Assembly: GCA_947184155.2 (NCBI GenBank)
Contig: CAMXCT020000512.1
Location: forward strand, 82,779-146,778
Reading direction: 5' to 3'
Length of the DNA stretch: 64,000 bases
Origin: Cladocopium goreaui
Lineage: Eukaryota; Sar; Dinophyceae; Suessiales; Symbiodiniaceae
Below the pieces are notes generated by a model. That model did no database searches. It saw only the letters and a program-made list of their open reading frames with translations, and was not told where the DNA came from. A program made the position numbers and the translations under genes. How positions within the stretch are numbered: position 1 is the stretch's first letter; every line of letters starts with the position of its first letter. Positions 33,141 to 44,176 of this stretch are shown one piece after another.

Positions 33141-34240
33141 GCTGATGGATACGGGCACCAGTGGTCAGCCCGCGCAATGGGTCAACAGCACGGCCTGTGA
33201 AGCTGTTTCTTTTCTGATTTCAGGGTGAAAGCTTCGAGGTGGTATACACACTGTCAGTGGGTCTGATATGCAAATAGCTCTCAAATCAATGGCATCCTTG
33301 TTGAACACCACACATGTTCAATGTTCTCTGTTGCTTGACCGCAGGATGCGCATGTGCCCCTGCGGCAATAGCTGCATCATGCTGCATCATATCACTGGCG
33401 CAATCTGTTTCGACAATAGGCGCCAATTTTCGTCGCAACCTCCACGGAACTCTGCAATGTAAACTAAAATTGGGTCTCATGTGGCATGCCTCACACATTG
33501 AATCGTGGGATGGTTGTCATTTGACTGATGGATACGGGCACCAGTGGTCAGCCGGCGCAATGGGTCAACAGCACAGCCTGTGAAGTTGTCTCATTGAGTT
33601 TAGCATACTTTACCAGTGGAACTTTCGAGGCACTATGCACGTAATATTTGTTAGTAGGTCATGTATAAATATGTCTCACATCAATGGTCTCTTGAGTGAA
33701 CCCCGCCACGCGTTCATGTTGCCTGACCGCATGATGGGCTGTGTGCTTTCAGCCACCCCTGAAAACGTCACCGGCGCAATCTGTTGTGACAATTCGCACC
33801 AATGGCTCCAGCACCTTCAACTCAACTTTGTATTGGCAATATCGAGATTGGTCTCATGAGGAATGCCTTGAAACTGAATCATGCGAACCTTGGTTGTCAT
33901 TTGACTGATGGATACGGGCACCAGTGGTCAGCCCGCGCAATGGGTCAACAGCACGGCCTGTGAAGCTGTTTCTTTTCTGATTTCAGGGTGAAAGCTTCGA
34001 GGTGGTATACACACTGTCAGTGGGTCTGATATGCAAATATCGTCGCAACCTCCACGGAACTCTGCAATGTAAACTAAAATTGGGTCTCATGTGGCATGCC
34101 TCACACATTGAATCGTGGGTGCGTCATGTCCGAATGGGCAGCTCAGCAATTCGCAACCACGCCCTTGGTTGCTGAGAGGTGTACCAAATGGTTGTCATTT
34201 GACTGATGGATACGGGCACCAGTTGTCAGCCTCCACAATG
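33141..34240. repeat. Satellite-like repeat with GATGGATACGGGCACCAG units, four copies
   Basis: The block CTGATGGATACGGGCACCAG begins at 33,142, 33,524, 33,905 and 34,204. Unit 3 (33,905-34,119) is an exact copy of 33,142-33,276 joined directly to 33,431-33,509 of the first unit, so it arose recently with an internal deletion. No ORF of note. Confidence 0.88.
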
Positions 34241-34269
34241 GGTCAATAGCGTGGCTTGCGAAGTTGTCT

Positions 34270-34835
34270 CGCGGATACTACTAGCGGAATTTCCTCGGTG
34301 CTGTACACGCGTTGTTGTAAGTAAATTTCATTCAAGCAGGTCCCTGGAGTAGGCATGTTCAATTTCTGCTTGTAGGAGGAGCATGTGCTTGTTCAGGTCG
34401 TTTATTTCAAAGGCCAAAGGCGGTGTCTGTGATGGCGCCAAGCCTCAACGCAACCATGTTGTGCAAGGATGCAGATTCATGGTGCAAAAGCGTTGAACAA
34501 AAATGAACAAAAACAGTCATGGAAAAACGTGAAAACAAAGCGAAACTAGACGATTGATTGGAGAGCGTAAAGGAGCGAATCACTTAGGAGTGTAAGTAGA
34601 AAGAATGCAATGATAACAATGGAAACAATTTGCAGTTGATTATCAGATAAGTGAAAGAGGCAAGATGTCAAGATGTTATATAAGATGAAAACTGAAGAGC
34701 TGAAATGTTTGCACTGATACAGAACGAAAGAAGATATATAAACGTTGCGAGGGAGAGACTGCATGACAATGAGTGAGGGAAGGAAAGAAAGATGGAGAAA
34801 ATGTAGGATGTGAAGGTAGTAACGCAGACATTTGT
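34270..34835. other. No supported gene
   Basis: Purine-rich, AT-rich sequence without recognised coding or structural features. Confidence 0.5.
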
Positions 34836-35203
34836 GATGCGGTCGAAAGCATGCCAAATGCAAATTGCAAAGCTGACTCATCTGTTTTTAACGTGGGGTC
34901 GTCGCAGTTGAACACCTTCGACGGTGTGGTTAGGAATGTCTCAAAAAAGTGGTGGTAGTGGGTGGGTCCTTTTTTGGACTCATGCTCACAAATTTAGTGA
35001 GCCCACCCTCTCCTCCCTTGGACCGAGTTGCCACAATATGGCATGAGATTTGTCATGCACACCAGTGACCTGGTTTTTCTATGCAACACAATTCGATTCA
35101 CTTTGTGAAGCTTCATCATGATGCGGTCGAAAGCATGCCAAATGCAAATTGCAAAGTTGATTCATCTGTTTTTAACATGGGGTCGTCGCAGTTGAACACC
35201 TTC
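34836..35203. repeat. Direct repeat pair of 84 bp at the 3' end of the DIRS-like element
   Basis: 34,836-34,919 and 35,120-35,203 match at about 81 of 84 positions (GATGCGGTCGAAAGCATGCC ... AACACCTTC) with 200 bp between. The right-hand copy encodes the C-terminal residues of the RNase H ORF; the left-hand copy lies downstream of its stop. DIRS-type elements carry split direct repeats near their ends, which this may represent. Confidence 0.85.
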
Positions 35204-36967
35204 CCCACTTCTTTTCAAACTGCGTCGCGAACTGGCAACGCTTTGCAGAAATTTCTCCAGGCAAATGATTGCATCCTTCTCAACTTTCTTGTCAGCAGTA
35301 AGGTAAGGATGGTCCAAGGATCTGGAAGGTAGGTCTGCAATATTTGCTTCAGTCGGAACTCTGGCAAACCAAACATTACTATTGAAAGCAACTTCAACGC
35401 TCAAGTGCATCTGCATGATGCTCTCTTCTATGGCTCCTTGTGCAACGCCACGAATGAGAGCAAAGCGGACACTGTCATTGTCACCGTAATGGACTGGATA
35501 CGATGATGCCAGAAGGAGTGCCCACATTTCCATTGCCATGCAAGCTGCCAAAAGCTCGCGCTCGTAAATGATTGTATCTTTTGAGTCGGCACCCAATAAA
35601 TTGCATTGGTCTACATCAAGACTTATTGAAAACCACGCAGCGCAGTCACCCGCGGAATCCGCAAGAACACCTCCAAGACCTGCTGTCTTGTTCTCAGATG
35701 AAAAAGAAGCATCAGTAAAGATACACCACTCGCGCACTGTTCCTGAGTCAACCCTCTTGGGTTCAGCAGTCTTCAACCGGTGCATCATCCATCCCAAAAC
35801 GTTTGCTAGAGAATCGTCCAGACTGCTAGTAGATCCGTATGCATGGTCTATCAAGCGCTTCAAAATCAGAGACCCAAGCCTGCCGTGAAGAAACCCATCA
35901 GCAAATCCAAGGCGTCCCCTGAGCTTCAAAGTCTCATGGCGGTCTAGCTTCCTCCGCTCCAACACCTGCGAAATAAATTCCACCAACTCATCTATTCGTT
36001 TCTGAATGTTCTGGGCTTTTTGAACACCATCACAGGATCCATGCAGGTCAAATGAAACTCCAAGTGCATTGCAAACCTCTCCAAAGCTTGTGACCTTTCG
36101 GCGCTCAGTGGCGTAATCCCATCCAGTCAGCATGAAGATGGGTTCCATGCTATTGCGAGCTGAGTCCTGTAGCAAGGGACTGCTGGCCAGGATAAAGTCG
36201 TCGTAAAAATTAGTTGTCCAGCTTTGCACCCCTAGTAGCAATGCAGTGAAGCATACGAGCCAGCCGCAAAAATGAAAACACGCTGTGGGTTGCACCGAAA
36301 GGCAAGGTGCGGGACCTGTAAACCTCCAATTGGTTGGACTCCGGGTTGTAGATGCAAAAATATGCAAATTTCAAATGGCTGGACATTACAGGTACCTTGC
36401 CGTAAGCACTCTTCAAGTCGTATGTCTTTGCAAGAAGGGTGGCATCACGGCTTTGCCCAGGCATCACCTGAAAATAGGTCTTTACAAGGCCACAAACGTG
36501 TCAATGACGTGCAGGTCAATTTTGGAGTTCAGGGTGCAACTGTCGTTCACCCCTGAAATGCTGTAGTCATCAATCATGCGCACTTTGTCCCCCTGTTGCA
36601 GGGGAAACCTCCTTGACACCGTGACCCCTTTTTCAAGGCTCTCAACGGGCCAAGGTCCATCAGCCCAGCCTTTTGCAATCTCCTCCAAAGTTTCATGCAG
36701 TACCGCCTTGTCAAGCTCATCTGATCCTGAACTCTTTGTCATACTCAAAACCAGCCGGTTTCGTTTGTCGGCCTCTTCTTCAAGCTGTCCCAGGGTGGTT
36801 ACACAAGGCCTGTAACATGGCTGAAAAACATTTGTCGACTCCACTTCACCCGCAAGAGGTGATCCATGCTCCAGAATGCCGAGCACACCCATGTCCTCGT
36901 ACTGCAAGCTCTCCAACAGTTCACGTGTCAACCTGAGGCGCTTTCTGGCAGTTGAGGGATGCCTCAT
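35162..36967 (-). pseudogene. Reverse transcriptase-RNase H of a DIRS-like retroelement (frameshifted)
   Basis: Minus-strand order: VSRRFPLQQGDKVRMIDDYS and VNDSCTLNSKIDL (RT fingers) in the first frame. Then KTYDLKSAYGKVPV (motif A Asp) and LPFGATHSVFSF (motif B) in a second. Then NFYDDFILAS (catalytic YDD) in a third, where the frame stays open for 401 codons to 35,162. After an RT connection segment comes RNase H: WCIFTDASF (Asp), YERELLAACMAMEMW (Glu), HYGDNDSV (Asp) and ARVPTEANIADLPSR (Asp). All four RNase H acidic positions look present. The IADLPSR end is typical of DIRS and Ty3-like RNase H. Two frameshifts (about 36,480 and 36,230) prevent a single polyprotein. The reaction would be copying element RNA to DNA and degrading the RNA strand. 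Confidence 0.75.
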
Positions 36968-37011
36968 TGCAGCATCCTCCTTTTCGCTCTTGTCAAGTTG
37001 TGCGGCTCTTT

Positions 37012-37975
37012 TTAACCACTTCTTGCACCAGTTGTTGAAACTTGCTCTCCGGTCTTGGTGTAAGCCAGTTGTTGAGACTGCAGCTTGGATTGCAAAGGAC
37101 AGGCAATGTCAGCTGCAAAGATGATATAGAAAACGCCGACAGCAAAGGCTTCAGGAATGAGGGGAGGCAACTTCGTTCGCCTAGGTTGTTGCTGTGCAGA
37201 AATTCTTGCAGTTTGCATCTGAAACGCACGGCTGTCTTTCACATCAAAAAGGGCACCCGGCAGCATGCCCATGTTTTGCCGCTGTAGCTGCCTAAGTACA
37301 CATTGCACTAAACTGATGCAAAACTTTCTGGGATATTCAGCTTCGAGGCTTGTTGCAAATACTTTTCGACCTTCCAAGTTGACAACTTTGCCCCAAGGTA
37401 GATGTGCATGAGACTTGTCACACTCCACATTCATTTCCGCAATGGCTGCAAACGACGCTGCAAGACGCGTCCACTTTGGGCGTTGTCCACCTAGCATACA
37501 CATTTGTGAATCGCTGAAGTGGATCTCATGTTGTTCTTTTAACTGCACAAAATGTGCAATCAACCAAAAAAGGCTCCTTGTTGGGTTTTCCAACGTCACT
37601 AAAATGCCACGTGCTATGCAGTGATCAAAAAGTTTGCAAGACTCAAGGTACATGGCATTGGCCAAATCGACCCTCAGCTGCTGTGCTTCGTTGAGGTCGG
37701 GAAGTCCCATAGGATATTCGTCAGACCTAAGTGGTGGCGGCCCTCCATTCCTGATTTGGCGTGCACGAGAGCACGTCCCACAAACTGGTGCCATGTGCAC
37801 CCATGCAACCAAGTCAGAATCAAGCCAGTGATACAAAAGTTCCCTATCCTTTGGGTTGAGCAGTGGCCCTAGCTCCCTTCTTTCGAACTTTGTCCAAGGC
37901 CATTGAGCTCCTCATCCCAAATTGTTGGCGACTGAAGTTAAAGTTGCAGTGCCGCTGAATACTTCAATCATAAAG
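37012..37975 (-). pseudogene. DNA methyltransferase-like domain of the DIRS-like element
   Basis: The frame begins MIEVFSGTATLTSVANN (from 37,971), like the FxG SAM-binding motif I of C5 methyltransferases. A small frame change follows (MRSSMALDKVRKKGARATA in the next frame). The main frame (37,836-37,012) has VHMAPVCGTCSRAR, matching the PC motif IV pattern, and LVTLENPTRSLFW, resembling the ENV/ENP motif VI. The spacing and order support a methyltransferase fold; target recognition and activity are unknown. It lies between gag and RT on the same strand, so it should be part of the polyprotein. A Gln/Arg-rich linker follows before RT. Confidence 0.6.
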
Positions 37976-38016
37976 CATTGATCAACACTGACTCCACTCC
38001 AGTCTTTCGGACACCG

Positions 38017-39193
38017 TCAAGACTTTTTGGGATGACTTGGTAGTGCATGAGGTTGGAGACACTTCGGCTCTGCACATAGGTGCCATCCTTTTGAGCACCG
38101 CTCCCCATCTCGTGCCTGATCACAACCACGGCTTGTGTTGAAGGCAAAGCATAGCGGATCGCCTGAAGCCGTTCGATGCCACTTGTTCTTCAGCTCGGCC
38201 GGCATAGGAGGAGCTTTCCCCTTCTTGCCTTTTCCAGGGCCTTTTCGATCTGTTGCACCATGCTGCTGTGGCTTTCCACCAGAAGGCCCATACGGGCTAG
38301 TCCGCTGTGCAGCAGGCTGTGCACTAGCCTGTCGTGCAAGTGAAACAAGGTGCAGAGCTATGGTAGGGTCACTTCTAAGTTCTAATAGCTTGATACCCAA
38401 TGGGAAACTTCCATCAGGCGCCTGTCTCACCGACCCCATGCTCGATGCCAATCTCGTAAATGCGGCTTTGTCACAGAGCATCACCTGGTGCAAAGAAGGC
38501 TTGCAATACCCTGGAGGAGGTTCCCTCTGCATGGCTTGGATCAAGAAGTTTGTCCAAGTGCTATGTTGCTCGAAAGTCATAAGTCGAGCAAATTTGAACG
38601 CCACTCCACGCCTAGTCATGGCAAAGAGGAACTGCATCTCACTTGAAGTCGGTGCAACCAATTTGTCATCTTTGTCTTTGATGACAAGTGCTCCACCTTC
38701 GAAGCTCAACTTCTTGCACCTCTTGACTGCGTGAAGTGCAACTGGATGGTTCCAAGTACTTCAAAGTATTCGACTCTCCAATTTGGCAAGCCTTCTCCAA
38801 CAACAGGTGCGATGGCTCGTTGTCATCACTGATGCTTAGTCCAGCCAGTTCAGCTTTGATGGCTGCCATTCTTGTCTCACGCTCGGCTGCCCCAATCTTC
38901 TTCGGGGCTCCATCGTCTCTGGACTCAACAATCTGTCTCAGGCTTGCAGTGATTAGCGTCTGAGCCTCAGAGGCCAAACGCCTGATTGCCGTGTTCTCGG
39001 CGATGGTTGCCGCTCTTCCCAATGCTCCTTGTAAAAAGGTGTCAACTTCGGCAAGCAGCCAATGGCTGACAAATGCCAAGGCAGACAAGTGGTTTACCCC
39101 TGCATCCTTCAAGCTCTCAACCACTGCAGGCGTTAGCCCCACTTCCCTAGCTCTTGAAGCAACTTGCGCTTCAGAATCTAGTAGCAGACTCAT
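38017..39193 (-). pseudogene. Gag-like protein with Cys/His zinc motif, DIRS-like element
   Basis: The first minus-strand frame (39,193-38,670) begins MSLLLDSEAQVASRAREVGL and is helical and Ala/Glu/Leu-rich, as in capsid-like proteins. A frameshift near 38,690 leads to the second frame (38,709-38,017), which has a conserved FEQHSTWTNFLIQAM block, a Lys/Gly/Pro-rich stretch (GKPQQHGATDRKGPGKGKKG) and a C-terminal zinc motif (CFAFNTSRGCDQARDG...CSKGWHLCAEPKCLQPH). It ends in a single TGA. Beyond it the same frame continues directly into the methyltransferase-like domain, so gag and the next domain may once have been fused or separated by readthrough. Confidence 0.66.
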
Positions 39194-39482
39194 TGCTCGA
39201 CCGATCCCTCAGGAATGGTAACCAAAAACCAATCGACGTGCCGGTTCTAGGCTTGGCCGGTTGCCATTGACGAAATGAAAATTGGCGCAGGTACACGGAG
39301 GTGATCAATCTCCGCTTCCCCCATTGTGGAATAGCTTCGTTGGCACAGGTATCCACAATGGGCCTGTGCCCCCTGCTTGACAAAAGGTGTAAATTTGAAA
39401 TTCCAACATGATGAGCCAAGAAATTAAATAAGCAGTGCAACGAAATCAACGAATAGAAGTTTTACATCTTTTCAGATGTTCC

Positions 39483-39680
39483 ACACACACACTCACTCAC
39501 TCACTCACTCACTCACTCACTCACTGACTCACCCACTCAATCACACACACACTCACTCACTCACTCACTCACACACACACTCACTCACTCACTCACACTC
39601 ACTCACTCACTCACTCCCTCACACTCACTCACTCACTCATTCACTCACTCACTCAGTCACTCATTCACTCACTCACTCAC
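39483..39680. repeat. CACT (TCAC) microsatellite, left flank of 78-bp minisatellite
   Basis: About 200 bp of CACT with CACACA interruptions. The same motif resumes at 41,066 on the other side of the minisatellite. Confidence 0.97.
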
Positions 39681-39682
39681 TT

Positions 39683-41065
39683 GGGCTCCGCTGCTTTTGC
39701 GTGGCAGGCGTGGGACAATGTGCACTGCCAAGGGGTCCGATGTACGCCCTGGCGTCCCTCGGGCTCCGCGTCTTTTGCGTGGCAGGCGTGGGATCATGTG
39801 CACTGCCAAGGGGTCGGATGTACGCCCTGGCGTCCCTCGGGCTCCGCGTCTTTTGCGTGGCAGGCGTGACAATGTGCACTGCCAAGGGGCCGGATGTACG
39901 CCCTGGCGCCCTCGGGCTCCGCGTCTTTTGCGTGGCAGGCGTGGGACAATGTGCACTGCCACTGCCAAGGGGTCGGATGTACGCCCTGGCGTCCCTTGGG
40001 GCTCCGCCTCTTTTGCGTGGCAGCGGTGGGACAATGTGCACTGCCAAGGCGTGGGATGTACGCCCTGGCGTCCCTTGGGGCTCCGCCTCTTTTGCGTGGC
40101 AGGCATGGGACAATGTGCACTGGCAAGGGGTCCGATGTACGCCCTGGCGTCCCTTGGGGCTCCGCCTTTTGCGTGGCAGGCGTGGGACAATGTGCACTGC
40201 CAAGGGGTCCGATGTACGCCCTGGCGTCCCTTGGGGCTCTGCCGCTTTTGCCTGGCAGGCGTGGGACAATGTGCACTGCCAAGGGGTGGGAATGTACGCC
40301 CTGGCGTCCCTTGGGGCTCCGCCTCTTTTGCGTGGCAGGCGTGGGACAATGTGCACTCCAAGGGGTCCGATGTACGCCCTGGCGTCCCTTGGCGCTCCGA
40401 CTCTTTTGCGTGGCAGGCGTGGGACAATGTGCACTGCCAAGGGGTCCGATGTACGCCCTGGCGTCCCTTGGGGCTCCGCCGCTTTTGCGTGGCAGGCGTG
40501 GGACAATGTGCACTGCCAAGGGGTCGGATGTACGCCCTGGCGTGTTTTGGGGCTCCGCCTCTTTTGCGTGGCAGGCCTGGGACAATCTGCACTGCGAAGG
40601 GGTGGGAATGTACGCCCTGGCGTCCCTTGGGGCTCCGCCGCTTTTGCATGGCAGGCGTAAGAAAATGTGCACTGCCAACGGGTCCAACGTATACGCCCTG
40701 GCGTCCCTTGGGGCTCCGCCTCTTTTGCGTGGCAGGCGTGGGACAATGTGCACTGCCAAGGGGTGGGAATGTACGCCCTGGCGTCCCTTGGGGCTTCGCC
40801 TCTTTTGCCCGGCAGGCGTGGGACAATGTGCACTGCCCTGCCAAGGCGTCCGATGTACGCCCTGGCGTCCCTTGGGGCTCCGACTCTTTTGCGTGGCAGG
40901 CGTGGGACAATGTGCACTGCCAAGGGGTCCGATGTACGCCCTGGCGTCCCTTGGGGCTCCGCCGCTTTTGCGTGGCAGGCGTGGGACAATGTGCACTGCC
41001 AAGGGGTCCGATGTACGCCCTGGCGTCCCTTGGGGCTCCGCCTCTTTTGCGTGGCAGGCGTGGCA
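39683..41065. repeat. 78-bp minisatellite, about 17-18 units
   Basis: The unit starts GGGCTCCGCCTCTTTTGCGT and includes GTGGGACAATGTGCACTGCC and GATGTACGCCCTGGCGTCCC. The length of 78 bp is divisible by three and the unit lacks stops in several frames. It therefore yields overlapping spurious ORFs of 394-512 codons on both strands. Unit identity is high. Confidence 0.96.
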
Positions 41066-41517
41066 GTCACTCACTCACTCACTCACTCATTCACTCACTC
41101 ACTCACCCACCCACTCACTCACTCACTCACTCATTCACTCACGCAGGATGGATGGATGGATGGATTGATGGATCGATAGCCAGAGAGATCGATCGATGGA
41201 TGGATGGATGGATGGATGGATGGATAGATAGATAGATAGCTAGCTAGCTAGATCGATCGATCGATAGATAGATAGATAGATGGATAGATAGATAGACAGA
41301 TAGATAGATAGATAGATAGGGAGATAGATAGATGGATAGATAGATAGACAGGTCTGATAGATAGATTGATAGATAAACAGGGAGATAGGGAGAGAGACAT
41401 AGATAGATGGATGGATGGAGAGATAGAGAGATAGAGACATAGATGGATGGATGCATGGATGGATGGATGGATAGATAGATAGATAGGTAGATAGATAGAT
41501 AGATTGTTAGATAGATA
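41066..41517. repeat. TCAC, then GGAT and GATA microsatellites
   Basis: TCAC repeats (41,066-41,145) pass into GGAT (41,146-41,225) and GATA/GACA repeats up to about 41,517. Confidence 0.96.
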
Positions 41518-41519
41518 GC

Positions 41520-42713
41520 TTGCGTCTCCCTGTCATGTTTTAGCTGGCATTTTTGGCCTTCAGGTGGCATTTTTTGTCCCCTTTCACGCTTTGGTTCAGC
41601 TGCTGCAAGCAGTGATCGCTTCAAGCTGTTGCAGGACAAGCTCAGGACTGACAAAAGTTTTAGTTAGGCTCGCCATGACATTACACACTTGGTCACGTAT
41701 TGTGATGTGGTGCATATCGTCGCATCGTTGTCTTACATCTGTGAATATTTCGATTTGAAAGCCTTAGCGATTTTCTTACACTGTTAAAAAATATATATGT
41801 AAGTATAGCCCGCTCCTATAATACTCTCAGGGGATAGGATGGTTCCCCCACCTTGGCGGGGGCCATGTCGGTTCGTCGCCTGACTCAGCACCTCTGTGAG
41901 CAGCTACTCCAAGGCAGGCTCTTGCCTCTGGGCTGCAGCTCCAGTTGAGGGAGTTTTGATGATTACTTTCAACTTACAGCTTCCAACGTTTTTGTTTTGC
42001 GAATTTTGCTTTCAACGGGCTTGGAAGCCGGGGCCACCGTGAGGTCTGTACGTCATGTAAATCACTATTGAAGATGCTTTCTGATTTGCTGATGACGGAA
42101 CTTTCTTTCCGGTAGGTTGAGCTCCGGGCATTTGCGATGGAGGGAAAAGAACAGGTTCATCTTCAGTCCTGTTTCATTATCGGTCTGCAGGTACTGACCA
42201 GAAATGCTCTCGCAGCTGGCTTAGCCGCTTGCAGTACATATGCAAATATGTTCCCACCTGCTTCAACACTGAGGTCGATGCCTTCGTCCTTACCAAACGG
42301 TTCGGCTTCGGTCGAGCCGACACCACGTTGGCCGGTGGTGGGGACATTAATGGGAGGCCGTGCAAATCCACGACAACCTTTCTTCCCAACGACACATCGC
42401 GCTCTTCCCACAACACATAACACACAACACACAACAACACACAACCCACAAGACACAACGCACAACACACAGTGCATAACACACAACACAGAACACACAA
42501 CACAAACACACAACAAACCCAATACCTTTCATACAACTGAACTTACCTTACTCTACTCACAGCACGCAACTTACATCCCTCTCTTTCTTCTATCACATCT
42601 TCGTTCCCTTTTCTTCTTGTTCTGCTTCCTTCTTTCCTGTCTTCTTCATCTTTATCCGATTAACTTCAACCCCTTGCTCTTGCACTAGGGTCACTTGTGT
42701 CTTGAGAGAGTTG
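41520..42713. other. No supported gene; CA-rich and pyrimidine-rich tracts
   Basis: About 41,830-42,130 contains a GGTTCCCCCACCTTGGCGGG sequence of unknown role. A CACAACACACAACA-type tract lies at 42,411-42,520 and a TTCTTC-rich pyrimidine tract at 42,575-42,660. No protein motif was recognised. Confidence 0.5.
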
Positions 42714-43492
42714 TTAACATGTGGGGTTATCCGGTCCTACAATTACTTTGTCTCCCACAGATAGTTCAGGATAGAGCCTCTGTTTCATTGCAATGTTTAA
42801 TCTTGACTTGAATTCATTGTCTTTATCTCTGGCTTTATACGGTGTTTGACCAGTAGCGGAATGCACATCTTTATTATTGTAAGTTAACATAATTTCATCT
42901 GTGTAGTCTATCCATTGTATATTCGTTTTTTATTCTTTTCATCGTTCTCCACTGTTTTGCATAATTTGTCTTTAACGGTTTTTATAAAACGCTCGGCAAA
43001 AGCAGGGTGGCCTCTTGTCCTTATATATAATTCAATGCTTTCGCTTTCTACATATGCTTGGAATTCACCACTTGCTATAGCTCTCTCGTCGTCGGTGTAT
43101 ATGATTTCAGGTTTCTTGCCCATCTTCTCTATTGCTTTCTTTGTTCCTTGAATAACACTGCCTGTCTCTTTCCTTCTTACTGGGACTACGACAGCATACT
43201 TACTCAAACAATCAATACACACTAATCCAGCTCTGTATCTTTGTTTTACCATTAATTTTTCTTTGGAAATAAAGAATATATCGGTTTGGTATCTATGATT
43301 GTTATGTGGAGCAACAAAGCTGTTATAGCCTCTCGGGTTCATTTTTATCTCTACACTCTTTTTGAAAAAATGTTCAACATCTTTCATAGTAATAGATTTG
43401 TTTTTCTCCCTTGCATCCTTCAAAGTAGTGTTTTTGGAACCAAACCCTGCTTTATAAAAATATATGTTTCCTGTGATTTCTTGCTTACTCAT
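42714..43492 (-). pseudogene. DDE (rve-type) integrase, Polinton-like, one-base frameshift, copy 2
   Basis: From the ATG at 43,492 the first 194 codons contain all three catalytic acids (RYQTDIFF, IYTDDERA, PAFAERFIKT). A six-T run near 42,926-42,931, against seven in copy 1, shifts the frame and gives a stop at 42,908. Ignoring that one base, the protein continues as QWIDYTDEIMLTYNNKD, VHSATGQTPYKARDK and PELSVGDKVIVGPD to a stop at 42,714-42,716. This is a post-catalytic segment and an SH3-like C-terminal strand with the usual VGDKV signature. Length would be about 260 residues, short for Polinton integrases, so a C-terminal chromodomain-like extension is missing or never existed. Confidence 0.72.
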
Positions 43493-43529
43493 ATCAATAT
43501 TTTATTAAGTTTATTCTTTTGAAAAAAAT

Positions 43530-44176
43530 CTAATGTGAATAAGAATTGCAGTGGCAACAATAAGCCTCGCAGTTGTCAATAGAATGGCACAGTCCATTAT
43601 CACCTCTCTGCGCCGTAAAGTTACTTGACAATTTGCCACCTCTGGTGTCAAGATTAAATTTAACTCCACAGTTTGCACAACAACCCTTGAACATCTTCAA
43701 ACGTGTTCATCAATGTATTCATCAACTATTTCTCTTCCTCCTTTTCTGTCTTGTCCTTTGTAACCTTCAACCTTGTTTGAAAATAGCTAACTACCAAATT
43801 CTTAAACATATTTTCGTCGGCTTTGTCATTTTTGAAAAATATACATTATTGAAATCTGTTGCTCTGGTTACAGCACACCATAGCCATTCTTTGCTCACCA
43901 AATAGTCGTTGTAATAGTTGTTTCCAATCCTGAACTTGTAGAGTTCATCACCACTCTCTTTCTTTTTAAGTGATTTCAGGTTATTGTTCAAAGTGTATAT
44001 GTGGCTGTTCTTAACCAATCCGTTGAAGTTATGTAGCTATGCCAGTTGAAGTTTACAGGGTTATGTTTGTAAATCAAGTTGCTGTCAATTATATATACTC
44101 TCCTTGGACCTTGGATATTGAAATGTTTAAAACTTGATCCGTCCATTTCATTGATTGATGACTCTGCCGCAGCCAC
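43530..44176 (-). pseudogene. SF1 helicase C-terminal fragment followed by HNH-like zinc domain, copy 2
   Basis: Counterpart of 661-1307. The frame 44,176-43,988 reads SFKHFNIQGPRRVYIID and STDWLRTATYTL. The frame 44,018-43,791 has EWLWCAVTRATDFNNVYF, the helicase-like motif. The 54-codon zinc ORF (43,694-43,530) keeps both cysteine pairs and ends CNSYSH, against CNSSSH in copy 1. The same frame breaks are present in both copies, so the decay preceded the duplication. The upstream end runs into the CAGCCACTC array. Function as a helicase is excluded by truncation. Confidence 0.5.

Larger units (their letters stand above)
34836..39193 (-). mobile_element. DIRS-like retroelement (gag - methyltransferase-like - RT - RNase H), degenerate
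   Basis: Domain order and strand are consistent over about 4.3 kb. No tyrosine recombinase was found downstream of RNase H, and no clear terminal repeats other than the 84-bp pair at its 3' side. Class assignment (DIRS rather than Ty3/Gypsy) rests on RT and RNase H motif style and absence of an integrase, so it is tentative. Confidence 0.6.

Noticed and set aside
39476-41235. ORFs of 394-512 codons on both strands (VAGVGQCALP, HACHAKEAEP types)
   Set aside because: The 78-bp repeat is a multiple of three and lacks stops in several frames, so these are repeat artefacts.
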